DNA of 64,000 nt from an uncultured Mollicutes bacterium (lineage in GTDB: Bacteria; Bacillota_I; Bacilli_A; RFN20; CAG-826): assembly GCA_900540395.1 (NCBI GenBank), contig UQFQ01000001.1:62001-126000 (forward strand), written 5' to 3'. A program made the translations under genes and the position numbers. Below are positions 1 to 7,894 of this stretch, in pieces. Within the stretch, counting starts at the first letter, position 1; every line of letters begins with the position of its first letter. A model generated the notes under the pieces. That model made no database searches and was not told the origin of the DNA. It was given only the letters and a program-made list of their open reading frames with translations.

Positions 1-1
1 A

Positions 2-412
2 GAAAGACTTGATGAATTTGATGGAATTATTGTTGGCTCTCCCGTTTATTATAGCGGCCCAAGTGGACAAATTTGTGCTTTTTTAGATCGTCTTTTCTTT
101 GCTGGCGGCGATTTTTCTGGCAAAGTTGGAGCAGCCGTTGTTTCTTGCAGAAGAGGTGGAGCTACAGCATCGTTTGATCGTTTAAACAAATATTTTACAA
201 TTTCAAATATGGTTCAAGCCTCATCTCAATATCGGAACATGGTTCATGGAAATACCCCTGAAGAAGTCAAACAAGATTTAGAAGGCTTACAAACAATGCG
301 TACGCTTGGTCAAAACGTTGCTTGGCTTTTAAAATGCATCGAAGCAGGAAAAGAAAAAGGCATTGAAAAGCCTAAGTATGAGGCTTTTACAAAAACAAAT
401 TTTATAAGGTAA
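2..412 (+). CDS. NAD(P)H-dependent flavin oxidoreductase, flavodoxin fold (5' truncated)
   Basis: The open frame runs in from the window edge in frame 2, so the N-terminus is missing. The visible part has the flavodoxin-like motif GSPVYYSG followed by FLDRLFF and a conserved block containing SCRRGGATA, typical of NADPH-dependent FMN reductases that move electrons from NAD(P)H to flavin in the cytoplasm. An internal ATG at 209 is not the real start, because the family homology continues upstream of it. Codon 233-235 is CGG inside SQY[CGG]NMVHG; from memory the family has Trp here (SQYWNMVHG), which is key evidence for CGG being read as Trp. A second, decayed relative lies at 34921..35204. The family is fairly certain; the substrate is unknown. 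Confidence 0.85.
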   Translation, partial: ERLDEFDGIIVGSPVYYSGPSGQICAFLDRLFFAGGDFSGKVGAAVVSCRRGGATASFDRLNKYFTISNMVQASSQYRNMVHGNTPEEVKQDLEGLQTMRTLGQNVAWLLKCIEAGKEKGIEKPKYEAFTKTNFIR

Positions 413-417
413 CACAA

Positions 418-909
418 ATGAAGAACACAGCTAAGATTTTTATTTATATAGGCGTTGCATTAAGAATTTTATTTTTTGCAATTATCGAATCATTTTTATT
501 AATTGGTTTACTTAATGTCTCTTATTATAGCGAATATGTAATTTTTGAAATTACTGTTTTTGCTGTTATGATGCTACTTGCTTTAATAATTCCAATCGCT
601 TCTTTATTAGTTGCTCATTTTACTTTAAAATCACTTAAAGTTGCTACTAAGAAGGACGATATTATTGGAATCAGTGTAGTTTGCTTAATCTTCTCTAGTA
701 TTATTGGTGGTATAGTTTTATTATCATCTGATGATAAGGATTTTGTAGCAAGTACTAATGCTAAGACAAGCAAGAGTCAAGAAGATAGTGAACTTACTCC
801 ATTAGAGAAAAATCTTAAAAGAATAAGAAATATGAAAGAAAGTGGAGCTATTAGCCAAGAAGAATACGATCAATTAAGAAAGAAAATATTAGAAAACGAA
901 TACAAGTAA
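418..909 (+). CDS. Membrane protein with C-terminal SHOCT-like motif
   Basis: This 163-residue protein has about four hydrophobic segments between residues 7 and 105. A short acidic linker follows, then a ~30-residue C-terminal helix pair (LKRIRNMKESGAISQEEYDQ) that matches the SHOCT pattern, a short oligomerisation domain often placed at protein ends. It starts 6 nt after the previous stop, and its own stop codon overlaps the next ATG (TAATG), so translation is probably coupled. The function is unknown; the membrane location and SHOCT-like tail are what the sequence supports. Confidence 0.75.
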   Translation: MKNTAKIFIYIGVALRILFFAIIESFLLIGLLNVSYYSEYVIFEITVFAVMMLLALIIPIASLLVAHFTLKSLKVATKKDDIIGISVVCLIFSSIIGGIVLLSSDDKDFVASTNAKTSKSQEDSELTPLEKNLKRIRNMKESGAISQEEYDQLRKKILENEYK

Positions 910-1223
910 TGAAAAAGAAAAAACTAAGTTATAAATTTTATTATGTTTTAGGGATTATTCTTACCTTTATTTTTCTATTTCTTTTTGCTTTATTTGTTAC
1001 TTTACCTTTAGCCATTAAAGATTTTCCAGAGTATTTAGGGCGGGTCGCAATTGTTATTTGTATGGTTTCTTTTGTCGGAATTATATTTGGAGTTTATCTT
1101 GTTAAAAAAGCTAATTTTATTAAAATTAATCAAAAGCAAAACAAAGAAGCCGAGGAAGTGAAAGAGAGAATTAAAGAAAGCTATATCAAACATCATCGAT
1201 ACGACGAAAACGATGATAATTAA
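909..1223 (+). CDS. Small two-helix membrane protein
   Basis: This 104-residue protein has two transmembrane segments (about residues 10-36 and 46-66) and a highly charged cytoplasmic tail rich in Lys, Glu and Asp. It overlaps the stop codon of the SHOCT-like membrane protein and is probably made with it. Codon 45 (1041-1043) is CGG, at the start of the second membrane segment (YLG[CGG]VAIVIC). A Trp at the membrane interface suits this place better than Arg, which is weak support for CGG being Trp. I do not recognise the family. Confidence 0.65.
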   Translation: MKKKKLSYKFYYVLGIILTFIFLFLFALFVTLPLAIKDFPEYLGRVAIVICMVSFVGIIFGVYLVKKANFIKINQKQNKEAEEVKERIKESYIKHHRYDENDDN

Positions 1224-1232
1224 GAAAAAACC

Positions 1233-1264
1233 TTGCAAATCTCACCTATTTTATTTGATAAAAT
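1233..1264 (+). promoter_or_regulatory. Probable promoter of the CCG tRNA
   Basis: TTGCAA at 1233-1238 and TAAAAT at 1259-1264, the latter preceded by TTGA, lie just before the tRNA, whose mature 5' end is 6 nt after the -10 box. The spacer of 20 nt is longer than ideal, so the site may work as an extended -10 promoter. Confidence 0.4.
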
Positions 1265-1270
1265 ATATTT

Positions 1271-1344
1271 AGGAGCTTAAGTTAATGGTAAACTGCCAAT
1301 CTCCGAAGTTGGTTATAGCAGTTCGATTCTGCTAGCTCCTGCCA
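1271..1344 (+). tRNA. tRNA with anticodon CCG; probable tRNA-Trp(CCG) decoding CGG
   Basis: The cloverleaf folds cleanly. The acceptor is AGGAGCT (1271-1277) with AGCTCCT (1334-1340), discriminator G at 1341 and encoded CCA at 1342-1344. The D-stem is AGTT/AACT with a short 7-nt loop containing GG. The anticodon stem is CCAAT/GTTGG with loop CTCCGAA, giving anticodon CCG at 1303-1305. The T-arm is AGCAG-TTCGATT-CTGCT. By the standard table this is tRNA-Arg for CGG. However the body resembles tRNA-Trp: A1-U72, G2-C71, G3-C70 and G73 are the known tryptophanyl-tRNA synthetase acceptor determinants, the D-loop is short, and A20, an arginine identity base, is replaced by U. A one-base change of the CCA anticodon would create it. 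Codon evidence elsewhere in the window supports Trp. The tRNA call is near certain; the amino acid is inferred. Confidence 0.9.
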
Positions 1345-1579
1345 AATTAATCTAGAATGTTTTACTTTTAAACATCAAATATATACAAACCTAAATTTCT
1401 GATTCATTTTTGAGTATTCTTTCTCAATAATTTTCGATTTTAAATAATAATTTCTTAACTTTAGGTAAAATAATGTACATTAATTTAACTTTGTAATATT
1501 GAAAGTTAAATTATTTCATTGTTTTTAACAATTCTTGATTTTATAATCTAATTACAGGTTATTATGAAAGGATTTTAAA

Positions 1580-2524
1580 ATGGAAATTAAAAATGTTGTT
1601 GTAATAGGCGGTGGTGTTTTGGGAAGTCAAATTGCTTTTCAAAGTGCTTATTGTGGTTACGATGTCACTATTTGGTTAAGAAGTGAAGGAAGTATCGGTA
1701 GATGCCAACCAAAGCTCGATAATCTTAAAAAAGTTTATGAAGAAACAATTGAAAAAATGGATACACCAGAAGGAAAAACAAAAGGTGTTTGGGCCGTTGG
1801 AATTGCTGATCTAGAAACATTTAACAAAAAGGAATGTTTAGAAAAAGTCGAAAAAGCTTATTCTAGCATTAAGTTAACAACTTCTTTAAAAGATGCGTTA
1901 AAAGATGCGGATTTAGTTATTGAATCAATGGCTGAAAACGTTGAAGAGAAAATTGAATTTTATAAAAAAGCCGCACCTTTAATGCCAGAAAAAACAATCT
2001 TGGTTACAAATTCTTCTAGTTTATTACCATCAAAATTTGCTAAATATACTGGAAGAAGCGATAAATATTTATCCTTACATTTTGCAAATTCTATTTGGTT
2101 ACATAATGTTACTGAAGTTATGGTTCAAGCAAAAACCAATCCAAAATATTTTGATATAATTATGGACTTTGCTAAAAGTATCAGAATGTTACCTCTTCCA
2201 GTAAAGAAAGAGAAAGCAGGTTATTTACTTAATTCAATGCTTATCCCATTCTTATTTAGCGCATTAGATTTATATGTTAATGGTGTAAGTGATCCTGAAA
2301 GCATTGATATAGCTTGGACTCATGGAACTGGTGCTCCACTTGGACCTTTTAGAATCTTAGATAAGATTGGTTTAAAAACTGCATACAATATAGTCGAAAT
2401 GTATTTAAAGATTCCTTCATTCCTTGCTCCATATAACTTTAAAGGAATGGCTAAACTTCTTAAAAAATATATCGATGAAGGAAAATTAGGTCTTTCTGCC
2501 GGTGAAGGATTCTATAAATATTAA
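1580..2524 (+). CDS. 3-hydroxyacyl-CoA (3-hydroxybutyryl-CoA) dehydrogenase
   Basis: This 314-residue protein begins with the NAD-binding motif VVVIGGGVLGSQIA (residues 6-19), followed by the family block around LKDALKDADLVIESMAEN and the catalytic region TNSSSLLPSKFA with LSLHFAN. The C-terminal helical domain ends in GEGFYKY, the usual end of this family. It oxidises 3-hydroxyacyl-CoA to 3-oxoacyl-CoA with NAD in the cytoplasm and could serve butyrate-type metabolism, although no other genes of that pathway are adjacent. The start has a ribosome site (GAAAGGA) about 7 nt upstream. It stands alone, with a strong terminator downstream. Family certain; substrate chain length unknown. Confidence 0.88.
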   Translation: MEIKNVVVIGGGVLGSQIAFQSAYCGYDVTIWLRSEGSIGRCQPKLDNLKKVYEETIEKMDTPEGKTKGVWAVGIADLETFNKKECLEKVEKAYSSIKLTTSLKDALKDADLVIESMAENVEEKIEFYKKAAPLMPEKTILVTNSSSLLPSKFAKYTGRSDKYLSLHFANSIWLHNVTEVMVQAKTNPKYFDIIMDFAKSIRMLPLPVKKEKAGYLLNSMLIPFLFSALDLYVNGVSDPESIDIAWTHGTGAPLGPFRILDKIGLKTAYNIVEMYLKIPSFLAPYNFKGMAKLLKKYIDEGKLGLSAGEGFYKY

Positions 2525-2544
2525 TTAATTTATTGTATCTATTA

Positions 2545-2574
2545 AAAAAGGTAAGTCGAACGGCTTACCTTTTT
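2545..2574. terminator. Bidirectional rho-independent terminator
   Basis: AAAAAGGTAAG and CTTACCTTTTT pair around an 8-nt loop. It separates the dehydrogenase on the plus strand from the acetyltransferase gene ending on the minus strand, and can serve both. Confidence 0.85.
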
Positions 2575-3109
2575 ATAACTCATAAAAAGAATTATCGTAA
2601 GTTACTGTATCATTAAAAAGCTTATTGGAATTATTAAGGATTTTGACAATAAAATAATCATTTGGTACAGCAAAAAAATTTTTTATGCCAAGTGTAGCTG
2701 CGTTTTTATAGCCAAAACGAGAATAGTATTTTGGATTACCTAAAACGATTGAATGAGTATAGCCATATTTTGCAGCAACTTCATGGCCATAGTTAACAAG
2801 AAAAGTACCAATTTTTTGATTTTGATATTTAGGAGAAACAGGTAATGGAACTAAGGCTAAAACTTCATAATCTCCTATATGTACTTTAGTAAACATGATG
2901 AAACCAACTAATTCGTCATTGATTTTTGCGGTAAGAGTTAATCTTGGTATATATGAGGAACTCTTTCTTAATTTTTGGACTAAAAGATGTTCATCATGAT
3001 TACTTTGCTCTTCGTTTTTAAATGCCTCGATTAAAAGTTTGCTTATAGCTTCAAAGTCTTTTTCTTCTTCTGTGGCTATGTAAATTCTTTGCTTATTTTT
3101 TGCAAGCAT
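2573..3109 (-). CDS. GNAT family N-acetyltransferase
   Basis: This is a GNAT-fold acetyltransferase of about 178 residues. The acetyl-CoA-binding region is VSPKYQNQKIGTFLVNYG, with an FGYKNAA motif further on, as in the YhbS-type subgroup. I placed the start at the ATG at 3109; a TTG start at 3145 would add 12 residues and cannot be excluded. It lies just downstream of a TetR-family gene on the same strand and probably shares its transcript, so it may be part of that regulator's response. The substrate is unknown. Confidence 0.75.
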   Translation of the reverse strand: MLAKNKQRIYIATEEEKDFEAISKLLIEAFKNEEQSNHDEHLLVQKLRKSSSYIPRLTLTAKINDELVGFIMFTKVHIGDYEVLALVPLPVSPKYQNQKIGTFLVNYGHEVAAKYGYTHSIVLGNPKYYSRFGYKNAATLGIKNFFAVPNDYFIVKILNNSNKLFNDTVTYDNSFYEL

Positions 3110-3151
3110 AAAAAGAAATTTGCCTAAAATATTTAACTTTTGCAAGCTTTT

Positions 3152-3676
3152 TCAGTAAACAACATGGATTCTTGATATGATTTTTGCGATTTCTTCCGGT
3201 GATTCTTTAAAGTTATTTTTCATCCATTCTTTTATAACCGAGAAGAAACCATCAATGAAAAATCTAGCTGTATAATAAATCATTGTATAATCGTTATTAT
3301 ACTTATCTTTAGCTTTTGGTAGTAATTCTTGATTGAATAAAGTATTAAAATCTTCATCTGCTTTAAAAGCTGAAGAGTTTTTAAAGTAAGCTTTAAATAA
3401 TGGAGCATGGTTTTTTACAAAAAGAAGATAATTTAGAAAAATTTGATTTTTGAAATTATCTAAATGTAATGGTCCATTATTGTTTTCTTTTTTAAATTCT
3501 TCAATAGCTTGATTTTTAGCATCTTCTAATAATTCCAGTAAATTAGAATAATAAGCATAAAAAGTTGTACGATGAATTTTGGCAATCATACAAACTTCAC
3601 TAACATTAATCTCAATAAAATCTTTAATAGAAAGTAGCTCATAAAGAGCATTGATCATTTTTTCTTTAGCATTCAT
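3152..3676 (-). CDS. TetR/AcrR family transcriptional regulator
   Basis: An N-terminal helix-turn-helix (residues about 5-50 from the chosen start) contains the typical TetR sequence VSEVCMIAKIHRTTFYAYYSN. The rest is helical and variable, as expected for the ligand/dimer domain. The start chosen is the ATG at 3676, with AGGA about 11 nt upstream; the open frame extends to 3694. It ends in TGA, showing UGA is a stop here. It is divergent from the membrane-protein gene at 3826, and both promoters share the sequence GTGTAGGATTT, so autoregulation and control of the divergent gene are likely. The ligand is unknown. Confidence 0.82.
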   Translation of the reverse strand: MNAKEKMINALYELLSIKDFIEINVSEVCMIAKIHRTTFYAYYSNLLELLEDAKNQAIEEFKKENNNGPLHLDNFKNQIFLNYLLFVKNHAPLFKAYFKNSSAFKADEDFNTLFNQELLPKAKDKYNNDYTMIYYTARFFIDGFFSVIKEWMKNNFKESPEEIAKIISRIHVVY

Positions 3677-3681
3677 TTTAA

Positions 3682-3791
3682 AAATCCTACACATTAATAA
3701 ATTGTTGTCGTTTTAAAAAGACAACTAATGGTTTTGAATATAGTCAGTAAATCAAAGCTAGCCAAATTATAACACGACACGTGTAGGATTT
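3682..3791. promoter_or_regulatory. Divergent regulatory region with inverted GTGTAGGATTT copies
   Basis: GTGTAGGATTT occurs at 3781-3791 on the plus strand and at 3682-3692 on the minus strand, each directly upstream of one of the two divergent genes. Inside lie two dyads: GTTGTC/GACAAC near 3702-3723, and ACACG-ACA-CGTGT at 3772-3784, which overlaps the plus-strand copy. These are candidate operators for the adjacent TetR protein. Confidence 0.45.
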
Positions 3792-3825
3792 ACAAAATTA
3801 GAAAAGAAGAAAAGAGGGTTTAAAA

Positions 3826-4173
3826 ATGAAAGAATTTGATGCAGAAAAATTAAAAGAAGAATACCAAGTTAAGTCTAAGAAAACTGGTCTAGAAGAAGCT
3901 AAGAAATTAGACCGTAAGTGTAAATTACCAGTTTATATTTTCACTTATACTTTTGGAATTATTGGTGCATTAATTTTAGGAATTGGAATGTGCCTTGCTA
4001 TGAATGTGATTGGTGGAGGAACAACTTTAATGATAACTTTAGGTATTATTATTGGCTTAATAGGTATTGTTATTGTCAGTGTAAATTATCCACTTTATAG
4101 TATCTTTTTAAGAAAGAGAAAAGAAAAATATTCAAGTGCTATTTTACTTGAATTAAATAAATCGGAAGAATAA
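3826..4173 (+). CDS. Two-helix membrane protein, likely TetR-controlled
   Basis: This 115-residue protein has a charged N-terminal ~40 residues and two strongly hydrophobic segments (about 37-60 and 66-88), followed by a basic tail RKRKEK. The ribosome site GAGGG lies about 9 nt before the ATG. It is divergent from the TetR gene and shares upstream sequence with it. I do not recognise the family. Confidence 0.65.
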   Translation: MKEFDAEKLKEEYQVKSKKTGLEEAKKLDRKCKLPVYIFTYTFGIIGALILGIGMCLAMNVIGGGTTLMITLGIIIGLIGIVIVSVNYPLYSIFLRKRKEKYSSAILLELNKSEE

Positions 4174-4268
4174 TTGCTATCAATAAGATTAGTAAACACG
4201 CAAAAAATGACTAGATACTATTTATAAATGTTGTGTTAATATAGGTGTATAAAAGGATGGCACAAACA

Positions 4269-5273
4269 ATGAAAAAAATATTATTTAGAAGTTTAGCTGC
4301 ATGTTTGCTTCTTTTTGGCGTAGCTGCTTGTGCAGAACCTGATCCACTACCTGATCTAGATATTCCAGATAATCCAAGTGATCATCCAGGTGGTGGTGAT
4401 TTAGATGATAATGATGATAAAGATGATCTAGACGAAGCTGTAATTGATGAATTTGAAATCATTACTGAAGATAATGGCTTATCTTTAGAAAAAGACACAT
4501 TTGAATTTACAAATGCAAAAGAAGGAGACACCTATCTTTCTTATGAAATTACTGCCTACACCGATAATACATGGAGCCGGGTCACAGGATTAAGGGATGA
4601 AGAAACAAAAATAGTCAGTGAAAATCAAAGCGTGATTCCTGATTCAGCATTAAGTATTTCTATTGTAGACAATAGTGATTTAGTAGGTTCAAGCGGAAGT
4701 AATGAGATTGAACAAATTAAAATCGAAATCGATAGGTCATTAATTAATCCAGGATCGACTAAAGTTAAATTAAACGTTCACCCATTAAATGGAAGTTCTT
4801 CAGTTGCAAAGTTAACAACACTTTGCTTTAACGCAGTTGTTCATGAATATGGAACAATAGCCATTGAAACTTATAACTTAGATTTTACTTTAGATTTAAG
4901 TGGACTTGATGAAATTATAGCTGATGTCAATAACCCAGAAAGTGCAACTTTTACAATTTCTGATATGGATGGTGAAACATTTTATGGTTATAACTATGAT
5001 TCACTTTACCAAGTCGATATTCCTTTAGATAATATCCCGGAGGAAATATCATTTTCAGAATTTAAATTTGCTAAAGATCATAAATACAATGTACAAATTT
5101 TTATCGAAGCGGAAGATTATAAAGACCGTAATTGGATAAAAATAAAAGAGAAAAGATCAAGTAGCGACTATAAATTCGTAGATGAAGACTTAAACACTAT
5201 TTTGACTTTATCAGATGATGCAATAATTGAAGCAGAATTAGGTGATGTAATTACTTATAACGATATTGTATAA
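4269..5273 (+). CDS. Acidic surface lipoprotein, unknown function
   Basis: The start at 4269 gives a lipoprotein signal peptide (KKILFRSLAACLLLFGVAAC) with lipobox VAAC. An ATG at 4245 in the same frame is less likely, because an AAAGGA ribosome site lies between. After the Cys comes a Pro/Asp-rich spacer (many Asp and Gly), then a beta-rich region of about 250 residues with no recognised motif, perhaps two Ig-like domains. Codon 4578-4580 is CGG (TWS[CGG]VTGL), one of the few CGG codons. It stands alone with a terminator downstream. Confidence 0.75.
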   Translation: MKKILFRSLAACLLLFGVAACAEPDPLPDLDIPDNPSDHPGGGDLDDNDDKDDLDEAVIDEFEIITEDNGLSLEKDTFEFTNAKEGDTYLSYEITAYTDNTWSRVTGLRDEETKIVSENQSVIPDSALSISIVDNSDLVGSSGSNEIEQIKIEIDRSLINPGSTKVKLNVHPLNGSSSVAKLTTLCFNAVVHEYGTIAIETYNLDFTLDLSGLDEIIADVNNPESATFTISDMDGETFYGYNYDSLYQVDIPLDNIPEEISFSEFKFAKDHKYNVQIFIEAEDYKDRNWIKIKEKRSSSDYKFVDEDLNTILTLSDDAIIEAELGDVITYNDIV

Positions 5274-5294
5274 AAATAAAAAACATTAAATATT

Positions 5295-5324
5295 AAAGGT
5301 TAGATAATTACGTCTAGCCTTTTT
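5295..5324 (+). terminator. Rho-independent terminator after the lipoprotein gene
   Basis: AAAGGTTAGA pairs with TCTAGCCTTT (one G-U pair), followed by a T run. It lies 22 nt after the lipoprotein stop codon. Confidence 0.75.
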
Positions 5325-5344
5325 ATAATTATTAAAGAAAATTT

Positions 5345-5983
5345 ATGAAAAGAGTCGAGGCAAGCAAAAAAGAGAAAATTATTGTTTTTGGAGGGTCGTT
5401 TAATCCTTTATCAAAAGCTCATGGTGATTTAATTCATCTTTTGATTAGTAACTATAAACCAGATCGCTTAATTGTATTGCCTTCCTCTGATGCATTTATT
5501 AAAGATAAAAAACATTTTAAAGCAGAAGATATAATTCCACTTAATAAAAGATTAAAAATATTAAAAGAATTTAATAAACGTAATCGAAAGATTGAAATAG
5601 AGTTAATTGAAATTAATAATCCAACTTTTAAAACTTATGATTCTTTAATGTTTCTTAAAAATAAATACAAAAATAGTGATATTTATTTTGCTTTAGGAAG
5701 TGAAAAAATAACTAATCTTCATAACTGGTATAAAATCGACGAACTTTTAAAGAATTTTAAGTTCATAGTTTTATATAGAAGTGAAATAAAGGAAACAGAA
5801 ATTAATTTAAATAAAGAGGAAATAGTAGTAAAGAATAAAAGTTCTTTTATTTTCTTTAATTTTAAAAAAGATCTTCACGATATTTCTTCGACTAAAATAA
5901 GGGAATTAATTAAAAATAAAGACTATGAAACCTTAAATAGATTTACTTATAAATTTGTAATTAATGAATTATTAAAAGATTAA
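5345..5983 (+). CDS. Nicotinate-nucleotide adenylyltransferase-like protein (NadD family)
   Basis: This 212-residue nucleotidyltransferase starts with VFGGSFNPLSKAHGDL (residues 14-29), the NadD/cytidylyltransferase nucleotide-binding motif, and has the second signature ISSTKIREL near residue 180. Such enzymes join ATP to nicotinate mononucleotide in NAD synthesis. The first His of the HxGH motif is replaced by Ser (SKAH), a variation seen in this superfamily, so the exact substrate is uncertain. Its stop overlaps the stop of the convergent ferredoxin gene by 4 nt. Confidence 0.8.
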   Translation: MKRVEASKKEKIIVFGGSFNPLSKAHGDLIHLLISNYKPDRLIVLPSSDAFIKDKKHFKAEDIIPLNKRLKILKEFNKRNRKIEIELIEINNPTFKTYDSLMFLKNKYKNSDIYFALGSEKITNLHNWYKIDELLKNFKFIVLYRSEIKETEINLNKEEIVVKNKSSFIFFNFKKDLHDISSTKIRELIKNKDYETLNRFTYKFVINELLKD

Positions 5984-6879
5984 TTTTCTGGAAAATATTT
6001 TTTATAGAGATTATTGATATTATTAATTGCTTTAGGAAATAACTTAAAGAATTTTGTTTTATGTGAAGAAAGATAATCACCATTTAAAGATGAATCAATT
6101 TCTATTTTTGCTAAATCATATTTTCCATTAACTTTCCAGTTTTGAAGCATGCCAATATTGATGGCATCTTTTGGACAAAAGAAGGAGCAGCGCATACACA
6201 TTAAGCAATGGTTGTTAAATTTAATTTTATTTGTTTTAGGGTCGATAGTAATGTTATTGATAGGGCATTCTTTAATACATTTCTTGCACATAATGCATTT
6301 TGAATAATCAACTTTATAAAAATACGAATTCAATGGTCCACCTAATCTTTGAATTTTAAAAACAAAAGAGTTGAATGCATAAAACAGATTATATTTAACT
6401 TTACGAATGATGTTATTTTTAAATTCATAGATTAAAATATTTAAAAGTTTATTGTTATACTTAAACAACTCTTTAATGAAATTATCGTCATATCTGAAAT
6501 GAATGTTATAAGGCATTAAAAAGTGATACTCACCAAAAAGAATAGCTTTCTCGCGATTAATTTTTCTTATTAAAGAATAAGAAGAGGAGTTATTTAACTT
6601 TAATGGTTCGCCACTTTGTTTAGCGATAATTATTTTTTGATTTTTATGAAAGTGAAGTTTTTTAACAAATCGATCGAAAATAATTGGTGTATTAAAAGCA
6701 TAAATTGGGTAAGAAAAAATTATTAAATCATAGGAAGTTAAAGAAATTTGATTAGAGGTACCATCAATTGCAAAAGTAGTGATTTCTCCTAGCTCTTCTT
6801 TTTGAAATCTTTCTTTAATTTTCTCCACTAAATATTTAGTGTTATATGTGCCAGTAAAATAAATTACAATTGTTTTCAT
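5980..6879 (-). CDS. EFR1-type flavodoxin-ferredoxin protein
   Basis: The N-terminal half is flavodoxin-like (IVIYFTGTYNTKYLVEKI at residues 4-21, with FSYPIYAFN near 55). The C-terminal half carries two 4Fe-4S motifs: Cys 195/198/201/205 and Cys 225/228/231/235 (CIMCKKCIKECP and CLMCMRCSFFCP). This matches the EFR1 family of fused flavodoxin-ferredoxins common in gut anaerobes; it is a cytoplasmic electron carrier. Its start overlaps the stop of the upstream SDR gene by 4 nt (ATGA), so the two are translationally coupled and probably act on the same redox step. Confidence 0.87.
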   Translation of the reverse strand: MKTIVIYFTGTYNTKYLVEKIKERFQKEELGEITTFAIDGTSNQISLTSYDLIIFSYPIYAFNTPIIFDRFVKKLHFHKNQKIIIAKQSGEPLKLNNSSSYSLIRKINREKAILFGEYHFLMPYNIHFRYDDNFIKELFKYNNKLLNILIYEFKNNIIRKVKYNLFYAFNSFVFKIQRLGGPLNSYFYKVDYSKCIMCKKCIKECPINNITIDPKTNKIKFNNHCLMCMRCSFFCPKDAINIGMLQNWKVNGKYDLAKIEIDSSLNGDYLSSHKTKFFKLFPKAINNINNLYKKYFPEN

Positions 6880-7799
6880 TTGGAATTAATCTTGTTTGTT
6901 AAATTATAAATTTTTCTATTTTCATCCAGATTTAAAAGGTTTTTCTTTAAATTATAGATTTTTGGATAGCCCCAAGAATGGAATAAACCACGTGGTCCAA
7001 TCCGACTTTTAAAAGGAGTATAATCACAATCTAAAGCCTTTAAGATTGATAAAGAAGCTTTAGCACTATCCATAAAAATAAGCTTCATTATAGAAGGAGC
7101 AAAGATATAAAAGAGTTTATTGTAAGCTTTATTTTTCTTGTCAAAAAGTTTAGTTACAGCAATTCCTGGATGAGATAAAGTGATATTAGAATTGTTAGTT
7201 TCTTTTAAATATAAAAGATAACTACTTAAAAGATGCTTTGAAACTGCATAACGCTTAGTTTTGTTTTTAATGTTATTTAATGTAGCAAGGTAGGAATTTT
7301 GATCTTGAAGAAGTGTCTTTTTCCTTTTAAGTTTTGTGGTTGAAGTTAAACTACTTACAACAATTATTTTGGTCTGAGGCTTAATTTTTAATATCTCGCT
7401 TATTAAGTAAGCTGGGCGAAAATAATTTACTAGATAAGTTTTTTCTATCTTATCTATAAGCTCATATTTTTGATGATAAATCCCGCTTACATTTACAAAA
7501 TAATCGAGATTTGCAAGGTTTTTTACAAAATCGATGGTATTTTGAATTGAATTTTCATCTAAATAATCGAAATAAATTATCATAATTTTATTATGAAATT
7601 TTCTTTCTAATTCTTCTTTTAATTTATTACCTTCATTAATATTTCTAACTAAAAGATATAAGTCATTCTTTAAATAAGATAGATAAGTTGCTAAAGAAGA
7701 ACCAATTCCTCCGGTTGCTCCATTTAATAAAATGGTTTTATTTTTGATGTTAATAATGTTTTCATCAATCCACTTAAAATACTTTTCTTCTTTCCTCAT
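6876..7799 (-). CDS. Short-chain dehydrogenase/reductase (SDR)
   Basis: This 307-residue SDR has the Rossmann motif NGATGGIGSS (residues 26-35), an NVSG motif near 103, the catalytic-type Ser region VVSSLTS near 148-154, and Tyr184-x3-Lys188 (YAVSK). It oxidises or reduces a hydroxyl/keto group with NAD(P)H; the substrate is unknown. Codon 266 (7004-7002, minus strand) is CGG in KS[CGG]IGPRGLFHSWG. It is the first gene of a two-gene operon with the EFR1 ferredoxin. Confidence 0.85.
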   Translation of the reverse strand: MRKEEKYFKWIDENIINIKNKTILLNGATGGIGSSLATYLSYLKNDLYLLVRNINEGNKLKEELERKFHNKIMIIYFDYLDENSIQNTIDFVKNLANLDYFVNVSGIYHQKYELIDKIEKTYLVNYFRPAYLISEILKIKPQTKIIVVSSLTSTTKLKRKKTLLQDQNSYLATLNNIKNKTKRYAVSKHLLSSYLLYLKETNNSNITLSHPGIAVTKLFDKKNKAYNKLFYIFAPSIMKLIFMDSAKASLSILKALDCDYTPFKSRIGPRGLFHSWGYPKIYNLKKNLLNLDENRKIYNLTNKINSK

Positions 7800-7894
7800 A
7801 CTTATAAAATTTTAAAGAATTTCTTTTAAAGAATAAACTTTTTATTTTGGTAAGAAGGCAAGGCATGTACAATGTTGTTATACGAGGAATAATT

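Noticed and set aside
1271..1344. Ordinary tRNA-Arg(CCG)
   Set aside because: The anticodon alone says Arg, but the acceptor bases, discriminator and position 20 fit Trp, and CGG codons in the window fall on Trp positions.
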